The notes beneath the pieces were generated by a model. That model saw nothing but the letters and a program-made list of their open reading frames with translations. It was not told the origin of the DNA and ran no database searches. From NCBI GenBank assembly GCA_017535325.1, contig JAFXUC010000058.1, positions 1-64,000 of the forward strand: 64,000 nt of DNA, in the 5' to 3' direction. Shown here one piece after another: positions 33,596 through 41,989 of this stretch. Numbering within the stretch: position 1 is the stretch's first letter; the number at the start of each line of letters is the position of its first letter. The stretch comes from Bacteroidales bacterium. Its GTDB lineage: Bacteria > Bacteroidota > Bacteroidia > Bacteroidales > UBA3824. A program made the position numbers and the translations under genes.

Positions 33596-35428
33596 ATGAA
33601 CGAAACTAAATATTCTGAAAGGCGGTTTGTCATAGGCGGAATTTTTTGTGTCATAGCACTGATTTATGTCGTAAAACTTTTTACGATTCAGGTTATGGAT
33701 TCAAGTTACAAACTCTCCGCAGAAAGCAACGTTTTCCGCAGGGTTATCGACTATCCTGCGCGTGGACTTGTTTTTGACAGAACCGGCAAGTTGTTGGTAT
33801 TCAACGAGTCAACATACGACGTACTTGTTACTCCTAACGCCGTTTCAGAGTTTGACACTTTGGATTTGTGCAATATTCTGGGAATTACCATAGAATATTT
33901 TAGGACAGAACTCAATAAGGCGATCAAATACGCACCGTATAAGGAAAGTGTTATTTTTAAGCAACTTACAAAGCAGCGTTATTCTGTCTTGCAGGAAAAA
34001 ATGTACAAGTTTCCGGGTTTTGACATTCAGAAACGTACGGCAAGACGTTACGCTTATCCGTATGCCGCCCATGTTTTGGGGTATATCCGTGAGGCTGACA
34101 CTTCGCTAATCAACCGCGACCCTTATTACAAGGCGGGCGATTATGTCGGAGTATCCGGCATAGAAAAATCTTACGAAAAGGAATTGCGCGGCGTCAAAGG
34201 CTCGAAAATATATATCGTTGACGTTAAAAACAGGGTTCAGGGCAAGTACAAGGACGGCAAGTACGATTCGGCGGCTGTTGTAGGCGAAAACGTTACTTCA
34301 ACTCTTGACATTGATTTGCAGGTTTACGGTGAAAAGTTGATGCAAAACAAAGTCGGAGCGATTGTGGCTATCGAACCTAAAACCGGCGAAATTCTGGCTT
34401 TGGTTTCAACGCCCGGTTACGACCCTAACTTGCTTGTGGGCAGCGATATGGCGGTTAATTATCCTAAACTTGTAAGAGACCGTTTCCGCCCGATGTACAA
34501 CCGTGCGATTATGGGCTGTTATCCTCCGGGCTCAACTTTTAAGACGATTAACGCTTTAATCGGCTTGCATGAAGGCGTTATCGGTCCTACGACTTCGTTT
34601 CCCTGCAACGGCGGTTTCAGCATCGGACGCCACATCGTAAAATGTCACCACGGCGGCTCGTTGGATTTGATTTCGGCTATTGAACACTCCTGCAATACAT
34701 ATTTCTGCCACGAGTTTACCAGAATTATCGGCGACAGAAAGTACGGCAGGGCTGACAGTGCGTATTCAAACTGGCGGCGCAGGGTTCAGTCTTTCGGTCT
34801 CGGTAAAAAACTCGGCAGCGACCTTTCTCAGGAGGTTAACGGAATTATTTATTCAAAGGATTATTTCAACAGGTTTTACGGCGAGGGACATTGGAGCGCA
34901 ACGACGATAATTTCGTTGTCAATAGGTCAGGGCGAGTTGAGTTTTTCGCCGCTGCAGATTTGCAACGCCTGCGCAACTATCGCAAACAGAGGACATTACA
35001 TGATTCCACACATTGTCAAGACAATCGGAAAAGACATTCCCGTTGACTCGCGCTTTTACGAGCCTCAGGAGACTGGTATTAAGGATGAATATTTTGAAAC
35101 CGTGATTCAGGGTATGTATCAGGTTTGTGAAATGGGTACGGGACGCTCGGCGAGAGTCCCCGGCGTAAAAGTCTGCGGCAAAACGGGTACGGCTCAAAAC
35201 CCCCACGGCAAAGACCACTCCATTTTTGAAGCCTTTGCGCCTATGGACGACCCGAAAATCGCGATTGCGGTTTATGTTGAAAACGGCGGTTTCGGAGCAA
35301 CCTACGCCGCGCCGATTGCAGGTCTTATGATTGAAAAGTACCTAAACGACACAATTACCCGCAAAGACGTGGAACAGAGAATGTTCAACGCAAATTTGAT
35401 GAATATCGATGCACAAATGAAAAATTAG
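33596..35428 (+). CDS. mrdA: Penicillin-binding protein 2 (elongasome transpeptidase)
   Basis: A 610-aa class-B PBP. An N-terminal membrane anchor (residues about 11-31), a dimerisation domain (PARGLVFDRTGKLLVFNE) and the transpeptidase with SxxK in YPPGSTFKTI (about 300-309), SxN in EHSCNT and KTG in GKTGTAQNPHG (about 527) are all present. It cross-links peptidoglycan during side-wall growth. RodA starts 3 nt downstream. A TAATTTTG -7 element is at 33557-33564 but no clear TTTG lies at the right distance. Upstream is aroA, not mreC/mreD. Confidence 0.95.
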   Translation: MNETKYSERRFVIGGIFCVIALIYVVKLFTIQVMDSSYKLSAESNVFRRVIDYPARGLVFDRTGKLLVFNESTYDVLVTPNAVSEFDTLDLCNILGITIEYFRTELNKAIKYAPYKESVIFKQLTKQRYSVLQEKMYKFPGFDIQKRTARRYAYPYAAHVLGYIREADTSLINRDPYYKAGDYVGVSGIEKSYEKELRGVKGSKIYIVDVKNRVQGKYKDGKYDSAAVVGENVTSTLDIDLQVYGEKLMQNKVGAIVAIEPKTGEILALVSTPGYDPNLLVGSDMAVNYPKLVRDRFRPMYNRAIMGCYPPGSTFKTINALIGLHEGVIGPTTSFPCNGGFSIGRHIVKCHHGGSLDLISAIEHSCNTYFCHEFTRIIGDRKYGRADSAYSNWRRRVQSFGLGKKLGSDLSQEVNGIIYSKDYFNRFYGEGHWSATTIISLSIGQGELSFSPLQICNACATIANRGHYMIPHIVKTIGKDIPVDSRFYEPQETGIKDEYFETVIQGMYQVCEMGTGRSARVPGVKVCGKTGTAQNPHGKDHSIFEAFAPMDDPKIAIAVYVENGGFGATYAAPIAGLMIEKYLNDTITRKDVEQRMFNANLMNIDAQMKN

Positions 35429-35431
35429 AAA

Positions 35432-36862
35432 ATGAGCAAACAGAGAGGAGCAAACATAATTTCTTCGTTGGACTGGCCGGTTTTGATTTTGTACTCAGTC
35501 CTTGTTTTTATGGGCTGGCTTAATATTTATGCGGCCGTTTATGACGAAAAATACACAAGCATTTTTGATTTCGGGGCGCGTTACGGAAAACAACTCGTCT
35601 GGATTGGTGTGTCATACGTTATCATCATTTTGATAATGGCGTCAAACTACCGCATTTATTCCGTCCTGTCGTATTTTATTTACGGAGGGATAATTGTCTT
35701 GCTGGCTCTTGTGCTCGTCGCGGGAAAGGAAAGCCACGGCGCAAAGTCGTGGTTTGAACTCGGCATGTTCAAAATCCAGCCCTCGGAGTTCGCAAAATTC
35801 GCAACCGCGCTCGCCTTGTCGAGGTTTATGTCAGCCTTTGAATTTGACATGAAAAAAATCAAAAACCTTGTTATCGCCGTCGGAATTATACTTCTGCCTG
35901 CAGGTCTTATCCTCTTGCAGCCCGATATGGGTTCGGTTTTGGTGTATTTCAGCATGATTTTCGTGTTTTACAGACAGGGACTTTCGGGAATTTTTCTCTG
36001 GCTCGTGGTTATGGGAATCGGAATTTTTGTTACGACACTTCAATACGAACTTATCGTCATAATTGCCGCGCTTGTAATAGTGGCTGGTATTTGGTATTTG
36101 GCGTTGGGCAAAAATCTGATTAACAGCCTTATAGGTGTCGGGTCAATAATTGTTTTGAGCGGAATTTTCTGGGTTGTCAACCATTTTCTCCTGCATGACA
36201 AATTTCAACTTCACATCTTGGTGGTTGCCGCAAGTGCGGTTTTGGTGCCGGCGGTTTTGGTTTACAGTTACATAAAAAAAGACTGGATTGCCTCGTTTGT
36301 TATGATTGGTCTGATAGGCTGTTTTGCTGTGGTCTTTTCTGTGGATTTTGTTTTTCACAACATTATGACCGCCCATCAGCAGACGCTTATAAACGTGTTT
36401 TTGGGACTTGAAAACGACCCGCAGGGTACTGAATACAACGTTGTTCAAAGCAAAATCGCAATCGGTTCAGGCGGTTTTTCGGGCAAGGGTTATTTGCAGG
36501 GAACGCAGACAAAATTCAATTTCGTACCTGAGCAGGCAACGGACTTTATTTTCTGCACGGTAGGCGAGGAGTGGGGCTTTGTCGGTGCGGTGGTGGTTAT
36601 AGGCCTATTTATGTGGTTGATTCTGAGAATCATTTATTTGGCGGAAAAACAGCGGTCGCCTTTTGCGCGGATTTACGGGTATTGCGTGGCGAGCATTCTG
36701 TTTTTTCACATCGCCATCAACCTCGGAATGACAATCGGACTTGTCCCCGTCATAGGAATACCTCTGCCGTTTTTCTCCTACGGAGGCAGTTCTTTGTGGT
36801 CTTTTACGATATTGCTGTTCATTTTTGTACGGATGGACGCGTCAAGAGACGAGTTGCTCTGA
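35432..36862 (+). CDS. rodA: RodA peptidoglycan glycosyltransferase (SEDS)
   Basis: A 476-aa polytopic SEDS protein, longer than the 370-420 aa of most bacteria through extra hydrophobic segments in the middle (about residues 190-300), as usual in Bacteroidota. Diagnostic are GAKSWFELGMFKIQPSEFAK near residue 108, the extracellular loop FVPEQATDFIFCTVGEEWGF and the closing PFFSYGGSSLW. It polymerises glycan strands together with PBP2, encoded 3 nt upstream. Confidence 0.95.
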   Translation: MSKQRGANIISSLDWPVLILYSVLVFMGWLNIYAAVYDEKYTSIFDFGARYGKQLVWIGVSYVIIILIMASNYRIYSVLSYFIYGGIIVLLALVLVAGKESHGAKSWFELGMFKIQPSEFAKFATALALSRFMSAFEFDMKKIKNLVIAVGIILLPAGLILLQPDMGSVLVYFSMIFVFYRQGLSGIFLWLVVMGIGIFVTTLQYELIVIIAALVIVAGIWYLALGKNLINSLIGVGSIIVLSGIFWVVNHFLLHDKFQLHILVVAASAVLVPAVLVYSYIKKDWIASFVMIGLIGCFAVVFSVDFVFHNIMTAHQQTLINVFLGLENDPQGTEYNVVQSKIAIGSGGFSGKGYLQGTQTKFNFVPEQATDFIFCTVGEEWGFVGAVVVIGLFMWLILRIIYLAEKQRSPFARIYGYCVASILFFHIAINLGMTIGLVPVIGIPLPFFSYGGSSLWSFTILLFIFVRMDASRDELL

Positions 36863-36892
36863 AAAAAAAGAGAAAAAAAGTTTCATAAAATT

Positions 36893-36922
36893 TTTGTTTT
36901 TCAAAAAAAGGTTTTACCTTTG
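36893..36922 (+). promoter_or_regulatory. Bacteroidota-type promoter for tRNA-Tyr
   Basis: TTTG at 36893-36896, 18 nt, TACCTTTG at 36915-36922, 24 nt before the tRNA. Confidence 0.7.
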
Positions 36923-36946
36923 CAGCGCAATTTTATGAAAGCAACT

Positions 36947-37028
36947 GGGAAGTTTCCAGAGCGGTCAAATGGGGCAGACTGTAAATCTGTTGTCTACGAC
37001 TTCGGTGGTTCGAATCCATCACTTCCCA
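36947..37028 (+). tRNA. tRNA-Tyr(GTA)
   Basis: Acceptor GGGAAGT pairs with ACTTCCC; the anticodon loop CTGTAAA gives GTA; a class II variable arm and GGTTCGAATCC T loop are present. CCA is not encoded. Confidence 0.95.
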
Positions 37029-37046
37029 CTTATCAGCAAAAATCAA

Positions 37047-37087
37047 AACGCCGGTTCGTGTTTTTTTCGAAACGGTGTTTTTTTTGT
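37047..37087 (+). terminator. Terminator of tRNA-Tyr
   Basis: A 12-bp imperfect stem (37047-37058 with 37068-37079; one wobble, one mismatch) followed by eight T. Confidence 0.75.
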
Positions 37088-37170
37088 ATTTAACTTTCTT
37101 TTACTATTATTCGGCAAAATATTTGTGTTATTTTTTTTTCGTACGGTTATATTAAAAAAACAATCTAAAT

Positions 37171-38979
37171 ATGGAGAAATTATTAAATCTGTTTACAAGG
37201 CAGACTTTGAAAGGCAAGGTTATAATGGGTTTGTGTATGGCTGCTATGCCATTGCTGATTACTGCAATCATTATGATTGTAAAGACTACAACCGTTAATT
37301 CTCATGCCAACCAGTTAGCCAACAAATATTTGGAAATCGTCAAGATGTGCGATGCCACTGACGAGACGAGTTATCTGGCTGTCCTCGAAGTGGAGGAGTA
37401 TGTCAGAGACCGTGCAGATCACGACCTTCAAGACAATATCGGATATATGTCGGAAGCGGCTGCGTATTTGGATACGTTGAGAGAACTTCTTAACGACAAA
37501 ACTTTGGACGACAGTTTGCGTATCTGGCTGCGCGGGCTTGAAGGCGTCAGAAGTGATTTTAAGCAGGTTTTTACGACGGCATGGCTCGCTAACGACAAGC
37601 GTCTGACTATTTGGGACGATATTGTTGTTTTAAGGAAAAATTTGACAGACAACCTTTTAACCATCAGTCACAGGAGTTCTGACATTTCGGCTGTACTTGC
37701 CGAAAGAGCCGCAAGACTTATTTCCGAGGCCACTCCGATGGACTCTCTTGACGTTGAGGGGCATTTTGACCAATACGACCCGCAAATTTCGAGAGTGCTT
37801 GCAAGGCTCAGCCAGACTGCGCCTAATTCAGAAATGCAGACAATCAACTCTCAATATGCACAATTAACCGAATTGGTGAAATCATATACCGAAAATTCAG
37901 TGATTGCTTTTACCAATATGCACACAATCAGTGATAAAAGTCTTGAAGGTTATAATTTCTGCTTTAAAATTTCGCAACTTATTTCGGGGTTGGTTGATAG
38001 TACGGCTTTTGAAATCGACACTTCGCTGTTTTCTACGAGGTTGATGGTAATCATCGGTTTGCTGATTTCTCTGTTTGTGATTTTTATAACGGCTGCCGTG
38101 ATGCAGAAAACGCTTGTTGAGCCTCTTAGAAAAGGCATACGCGCGGCAACGGAACTTTCAGAAGGCAACCTTAACGTCAAGATTGAAAAAACCGAAACGG
38201 AAGACGAAGTCGGACTGTTGCAAAATTCCATGGCGCAACTTCTTGACAATATAAAACTTATTATCACTTCTATTGCTGAGTGTTCTTCTGAGATTTCCTC
38301 GGCAAGCACCCGTCTTAATCAGGCGAGCGGTATGATGAGTTCTTCCGCCAACGATCAGGCGGCATCTGCGGAGGAGGTTTCTTCTTCGATTGAGGAGATG
38401 GCCTCTGCTATCGGTCAGAACAACGACAACGCCCGCGAAACCGAAAAAATCGCGCTCAGCACCTCGGAGACGATTAAGCAGTGCAGTCAGACGGCTGAAA
38501 AATCCGTCAAGGCGATGAACCTTATCGCTGAAAAAATTTCGATTGTTGACGAAATCGCTTTCCAGACCAACCTTCTGGCTCTTAACGCGGCTGTTGAAGC
38601 GGCAAGGGCTGGCGAACACGGAAAAGGTTTTGCCGTGGTTGCGGCGGAGGTCAAAAAACTTGCCGAGCGCAGTGCGCTGGCGGCAAAAGAAATCGACGTT
38701 GTAAGCAAGGACGGTCAGACTGTGGCTAAGGACACTGGCGAGGCGTTTGCCTCTGTCTTGCCGGATATTGAAAGAACTTCGGTTTTGGTTCAGGAGATTG
38801 CCGCCTCATGCTCCGAGCAGGCTACGGGCAGCGACCAAATCAACACCGCCGTTCAGCATTTCAACCAGACAACACAGCAGTTTGCTTCTTTGGCTCAGGA
38901 AATGTCCGACAACAGCAGCACACTTTTCTCGCTCGCCGAAAGACTTTCAGAACTTATTAAATTTTTTAAAACCGAATAA
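37171..38979 (+). CDS. Methyl-accepting chemotaxis protein
   Basis: A 602-aa receptor. Two membrane segments (about 18-40 and 288-312) enclose a helical periplasmic sensor of roughly 245 residues; a HAMP linker follows (about 313-365, [21 protein letters not shown]). The signalling domain carries the canonical tip [34 protein letters not shown] (about 465-498 region). The ligand is unknown. No CheA, CheW or CheY is in the window, and many Bacteroidota lack chemotaxis altogether, so its partners must lie elsewhere if it signals in the usual way. Two outer-membrane protein genes follow with gaps of 3 and 4 nt. Confidence 0.93.
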   Translation: MEKLLNLFTRQTLKGKVIMGLCMAAMPLLITAIIMIVKTTTVNSHANQLANKYLEIVKMCDATDETSYLAVLEVEEYVRDRADHDLQDNIGYMSEAAAYLDTLRELLNDKTLDDSLRIWLRGLEGVRSDFKQVFTTAWLANDKRLTIWDDIVVLRKNLTDNLLTISHRSSDISAVLAERAARLISEATPMDSLDVEGHFDQYDPQISRVLARLSQTAPNSEMQTINSQYAQLTELVKSYTENSVIAFTNMHTISDKSLEGYNFCFKISQLISGLVDSTAFEIDTSLFSTRLMVIIGLLISLFVIFITAAVMQKTLVEPLRKGIRAATELSEGNLNVKIEKTETEDEVGLLQNSMAQLLDNIKLIITSIAECSSEISSASTRLNQASGMMSSSANDQAASAEEVSSSIEEMASAIGQNNDNARETEKIALSTSETIKQCSQTAEKSVKAMNLIAEKISIVDEIAFQTNLLALNAAVEAARAGEHGKGFAVVAAEVKKLAERSALAAKEIDVVSKDGQTVAKDTGEAFASVLPDIERTSVLVQEIAASCSEQATGSDQINTAVQHFNQTTQQFASLAQEMSDNSSTLFSLAERLSELIKFFKTE

Positions 38980-38982
38980 TCA

Positions 38983-39765
38983 ATGAAGAAAAAAATTTTA
39001 ACATTGGCCTGCGCCCTGCTTTGCGGTTTTGGCGCATCGGCTCAGGAGGAGGAAGATTTTGACGCTGAGGAAACCTCCGGCGTTGCGTTCAGCGGCGGTT
39101 TTGACCTTACAAGTGCGTATGTTTGGAGAGGCAACCTGCTTTTGCACGGTGCCAATTTCCAGCCGTATTTGGAATTTTACGCGGGTAATTTTACGCTCGG
39201 ACTTTGGAACTGTACGGATTTTAACGGTATCTTAAAAGAATTTGACATTTATGCCTCTTATACTGCCGGTCAGGTAAGTTTCACCCTGACGGATTATTTT
39301 ACGCAGGAGGACAGTTATTCGCCCGATGCCCCGAAATACGGCAATTATAAGTCTGACGAAACGGCGCATGCCTTTGAGTTTTCAGTTGACTGGGTAAGCG
39401 ACTTTGGTCTTGACGCCTCGTTCAACATTCTGTTCTACGGTGCCGACAAGAAATATTGGTTGGAAGACGATGACCCTGATGAGGCTACCAAAAACGCTTA
39501 CGGAACGTATTTTGAACTCGGCTATACGGCGGATGTAAAAGGCGTTGAATTTCGTCCTTTTGCGGGAATGGTTTTCAATCCTTCTACTTGGTATGGCGAC
39601 GGCACGGGTACGCACGACGGTTTCAACGTTGTCAACCTCGGCGTAAAAGTATCAAAAGAAATTAAAATCACCGACAAGTTCAAATTGCCGGTCTACGCTG
39701 CCTTCGGTTACAATCCGCAGGCTGATGACGTAGCCGCTTTTGCAGGTTTCAACATTGGATTTTAG
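38983..39765 (+). CDS. TorF/Gcw_chp-like outer-membrane beta-barrel protein
   Basis: A 260-aa protein with signal peptide ending GFGASAQ and an acidic stretch (EEEDFDAEE). GGFDLTSAYVWRGNLLLHGANFQPYLEFY matches the opening of the Gcw_chp/TorF family, and the rest shows alternating beta-barrel strands, ending with an aromatic residue (NIGF) as outer-membrane barrels do. Function unknown; relatives have been linked to small-molecule or vitamin transport. It starts 3 nt after the chemoreceptor stop. Confidence 0.75.
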   Translation: MKKKILTLACALLCGFGASAQEEEDFDAEETSGVAFSGGFDLTSAYVWRGNLLLHGANFQPYLEFYAGNFTLGLWNCTDFNGILKEFDIYASYTAGQVSFTLTDYFTQEDSYSPDAPKYGNYKSDETAHAFEFSVDWVSDFGLDASFNILFYGADKKYWLEDDDPDEATKNAYGTYFELGYTADVKGVEFRPFAGMVFNPSTWYGDGTGTHDGFNVVNLGVKVSKEIKITDKFKLPVYAAFGYNPQADDVAAFAGFNIGF

Positions 39766-39769
39766 CGGT

Positions 39770-40192
39770 ATGAAAACAAGGTTTGTACTTTGTTTTTCGG
39801 CAGTTCTTTTTTCCGGCGGCGTTTCCGCACAAAGCGATGACGGCTGGTTTACGGGCAAGGCGGCTTTGGGTTATAAGTTTTGCTCGTTTGACTATATTTA
39901 TAACTTGGAAAACCATTTATCGTTTGGTACGGGCTTGGGCGGGTCTTTTTATGACGGAGCGGATTGTTTTTTTGATGCGTCGCTCAGAGTGCGCCCTTTC
40001 GGAAAAAAGAGAGTTATGCCCGCCTTGTGGCTGTCTTACGGTTATATGACAAAAGAAAAGACTCCGGTTTTTATGCCGGAGTTTTTTCTTGAAAGCGGCA
40101 GACTTGCCCCCGTAAGAGCGGCTTTTGGCTTTGGCGGAATGTTTTTCGGCTCGAAGAAATATATAAAGGCGGGGATTGCCGTGGAATTTTGA
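39770..40192 (+). CDS. Small outer-membrane beta-barrel protein
   Basis: 140 aa from ATG 39770; the ten codons upstream belong to the end of the previous gene. Signal peptide ending GGVSAQ, then alternating strands and Gly/aromatic residues (LGYKFCSFDYIYN, FGTGLGGSFYD, RAAFGFGGMFFG) with a terminal Phe (IAVEF), the usual closing residue of an outer-membrane barrel. Probably an eight-strand or smaller barrel. Third gene of the run headed by the chemoreceptor. Confidence 0.7.
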   Translation: MKTRFVLCFSAVLFSGGVSAQSDDGWFTGKAALGYKFCSFDYIYNLENHLSFGTGLGGSFYDGADCFFDASLRVRPFGKKRVMPALWLSYGYMTKEKTPVFMPEFFLESGRLAPVRAAFGFGGMFFGSKKYIKAGIAVEF

Positions 40193-40213
40193 AAAAAAAG
40201 TTTCAAAAAAAGT

Positions 40214-40244
40214 TTTGTATGTTGAAAAAATTTACTTACATTTG
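40214..40244 (+). promoter_or_regulatory. Bacteroidota-type promoter for pspA
   Basis: TTTG at 40214-40217, 19 nt, TACATTTG at 40237-40244; pspA starts at 40279. Confidence 0.7.
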
Positions 40245-40278
40245 GGCGGTAAATTAATAAACGCAAATTAAAATTAGT

Positions 40279-41133
40279 ATGGGAATATTTCAAAGATTAT
40301 TCAGATGGGGCAAATCCGAGGTTAACGACGCAATGGACAGCCTTGAAGACCCCGTTAAAATGACTGCCGAAGGCATCAGGGAACTTGAAGGAAAACTCGA
40401 ACAAAGCATGAAATCTTTGGCAGAGGTAAAGGCAAGCGCAATTTCCGCAAAAAACGCTTTGGAAAAGGCAAAACAGGAGACTGTTGATTACGAAAACAAG
40501 GCGATGATGTTCTTGAAGGCGGCTGAAACCGGCAAGATGTCTCAGGAAGAGGCTGACAAATTAGCCACTCAGTGCCTTGAAAAGAAAAGTCAGAAAACGC
40601 AGGAGTTGCCCGTTTTGGAGGCCAACTACCAGAAATATCAGGGTGCGGCCGACAAACTTCAAGACGCTGTTAAAGTTCTGAAAACCAATATCGACAAGTG
40701 GAAATCAGAGGCTAAAATGCTTAAAGCAAGGTCAAAAGTTGCGGAGGCTACGGCTAACCTCAACAAACAACTCTCAGGCATAGACTCTTCCGACACGATT
40801 GCGATGTTGGAAAAAATGAAAGAGAAAGTTGACCAGCAGGAGGCTTTGGCGGATTCATATCTTGAAATCGCTCAGGACAGCAACGAACGCGACATTGACA
40901 GCGCACTCAAAGCAATCGGCGGCAGCATGGAGGCTCAGTCGGATTTGGCGGCTCTCAAAGCAAAAATGTCAGAGACAAAGGCTATTGAGTCAAAAGTTGA
41001 CGAAACAAAGGCTATCAGCAACTCTTCGGTTTCGGATTTGGACGCTTTGAAACAAAAAATGGCTGAAAAAGAGCCGGTTGCCAATGCAGAAGAGGCTCAG
41101 CGTCCTATGCAGCAGGCGGCTTCTGTGGAGTAG
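40279..41133 (+). CDS. PspA/IM30 family protein
   Basis: A 284-aa, almost wholly helical protein. It begins MGIFQRLFRWGKSEVNDAMD, the amphipathic membrane-binding helix of the ESCRT-III-like PspA/Vipp1 family, followed by EDPVKMTAEGIRELEGKLEQ and long coiled coils to about residue 220. The last 60 residues (SETKAIESKVDETKAIS...) are low-complexity and disordered. Members assemble into rods on stressed membranes and preserve proton-motive force. It has its own promoter and terminator. Confidence 0.9.
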   Translation: MGIFQRLFRWGKSEVNDAMDSLEDPVKMTAEGIRELEGKLEQSMKSLAEVKASAISAKNALEKAKQETVDYENKAMMFLKAAETGKMSQEEADKLATQCLEKKSQKTQELPVLEANYQKYQGAADKLQDAVKVLKTNIDKWKSEAKMLKARSKVAEATANLNKQLSGIDSSDTIAMLEKMKEKVDQQEALADSYLEIAQDSNERDIDSALKAIGGSMEAQSDLAALKAKMSETKAIESKVDETKAISNSSVSDLDALKQKMAEKEPVANAEEAQRPMQQAASVE

Positions 41134-41177
41134 AGGGTTAATTTTTAAATAATTGAAAATAAATTTTAGTAGTTTGC

Positions 41178-41216
41178 CCATGGTGCGTAGTTGATATGCG
41201 CCGTGGGTCTTTTTTG
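41178..41216 (+). terminator. Terminator of pspA
   Basis: A 13-bp stem with G-T pairs (41178-41190 with 41196-41208) followed by TCTTTTTT. An ATG at 41196 falls inside the stem and so is unlikely to start the next gene. Confidence 0.8.
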
Positions 41217-41228
41217 ATTTTAGCGGTT

Positions 41229-41729
41229 ATGACTTTTTACGAAATTTCCAAAAAACTTGACAGAGAGTACAAAACGTGGTCGGCGGAGCGCAAGGCGTGG
41301 ACGGTAATTGTTGTTGTGCTTCTTTCGCTTTTGTTTTTGACGGCTTTTGCGCTCGGACTTTACACCCGTTATAAGAAAAATGCCGAAATCGAAAATTATA
41401 AAACGCTTTTGGAACAGTCAAAACAGAATTATTATATTCAAACCATTGCAAATTCCAATCTTGAAAAAAAACTTCAAGACATGCTTTTGGAACTTGCAAA
41501 GATGAAAAACAACACTATCGAACTTGAAAGAATGTTTGAGGCACTTTATGAAGAGAAAGTCAGCCTTGAAGAAATACGCCGCGAAATGGAGTCGGGTTTA
41601 AAAAATACGCGTTTCCAACTTGACAAAATGCAGAACTCCGTTAATTCACTTATTGACCAGCGCACGAAAGCGGTGATTTATTCCGAGCAAAACCTCATTT
41701 ATGAGAAATCGGACACCCATGGAAAGTGA
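41229..41729 (+). CDS. Membrane-anchored coiled-coil protein, unknown function
   Basis: 166 aa from ATG 41229 (MTFYEISKKL), chosen because the alternative ATG at 41196 lies in the pspA terminator hairpin. A basic N-terminus, one membrane segment (about residues 26-46, VIVVVLLSLLFLTAFALG) and a coiled coil from about 52 to 150. The topology puts most of the protein outside the cytoplasm or in it depending on orientation; positive residues on both sides leave this open. No family recognised. Confidence 0.65.
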   Translation: MTFYEISKKLDREYKTWSAERKAWTVIVVVLLSLLFLTAFALGLYTRYKKNAEIENYKTLLEQSKQNYYIQTIANSNLEKKLQDMLLELAKMKNNTIELERMFEALYEEKVSLEEIRREMESGLKNTRFQLDKMQNSVNSLIDQRTKAVIYSEQNLIYEKSDTHGK

Positions 41730-41777
41730 TTGAAATTTAATCTGTTGAATTTTTTTTTGAAAAAATATTAAAAAAAA

Positions 41778-41809
41778 TTTGGAGAATTGAAAAAAACGCC
41801 ATACCTTTG
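41778..41809 (+). promoter_or_regulatory. Bacteroidota-type promoter for tRNA-Leu
   Basis: TTTG at 41778-41781, 20 nt, TACCTTTG at 41802-41809. Confidence 0.75.
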
Positions 41810-41842
41810 CACCGTCTTAATGAAACAAACGATACTACAACA

Positions 41843-41931
41843 GCCCTGGTGGCGGAATTGGTAGACGCGCATGTTTGAGGGGCATGTCCACGCATTAGTG
41901 GGTGCAAGTTCAAGTCTTGTCTGGGGCACCA
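41843..41931 (+). tRNA. tRNA-Leu(GAG), CCA encoded
   Basis: Acceptor GCCCTGG pairs with CTGGGGC (two G-T pairs); anticodon loop TTGAGGG gives GAG; long variable arm. Discriminator A is followed by CCA (41929-41931) in the DNA, unlike the other two tRNA genes here. Confidence 0.95.
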
Positions 41932-41940
41932 ATCAAAAAA

Positions 41941-41975
41941 AAGAACTCTGAAATTTTTCAGAGTTCTTTTTTTAT
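41941..41975 (+). terminator. Terminator between tRNA-Leu and the convergent GH9-like gene
   Basis: A 13-base arm (AAGAACTCTGAAA, 41941-41953) pairs with 41956-41968, less the closing pair, followed by a T run. Confidence 0.8.
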
Positions 41976-41989
41976 TTCCATTTTGTTTT

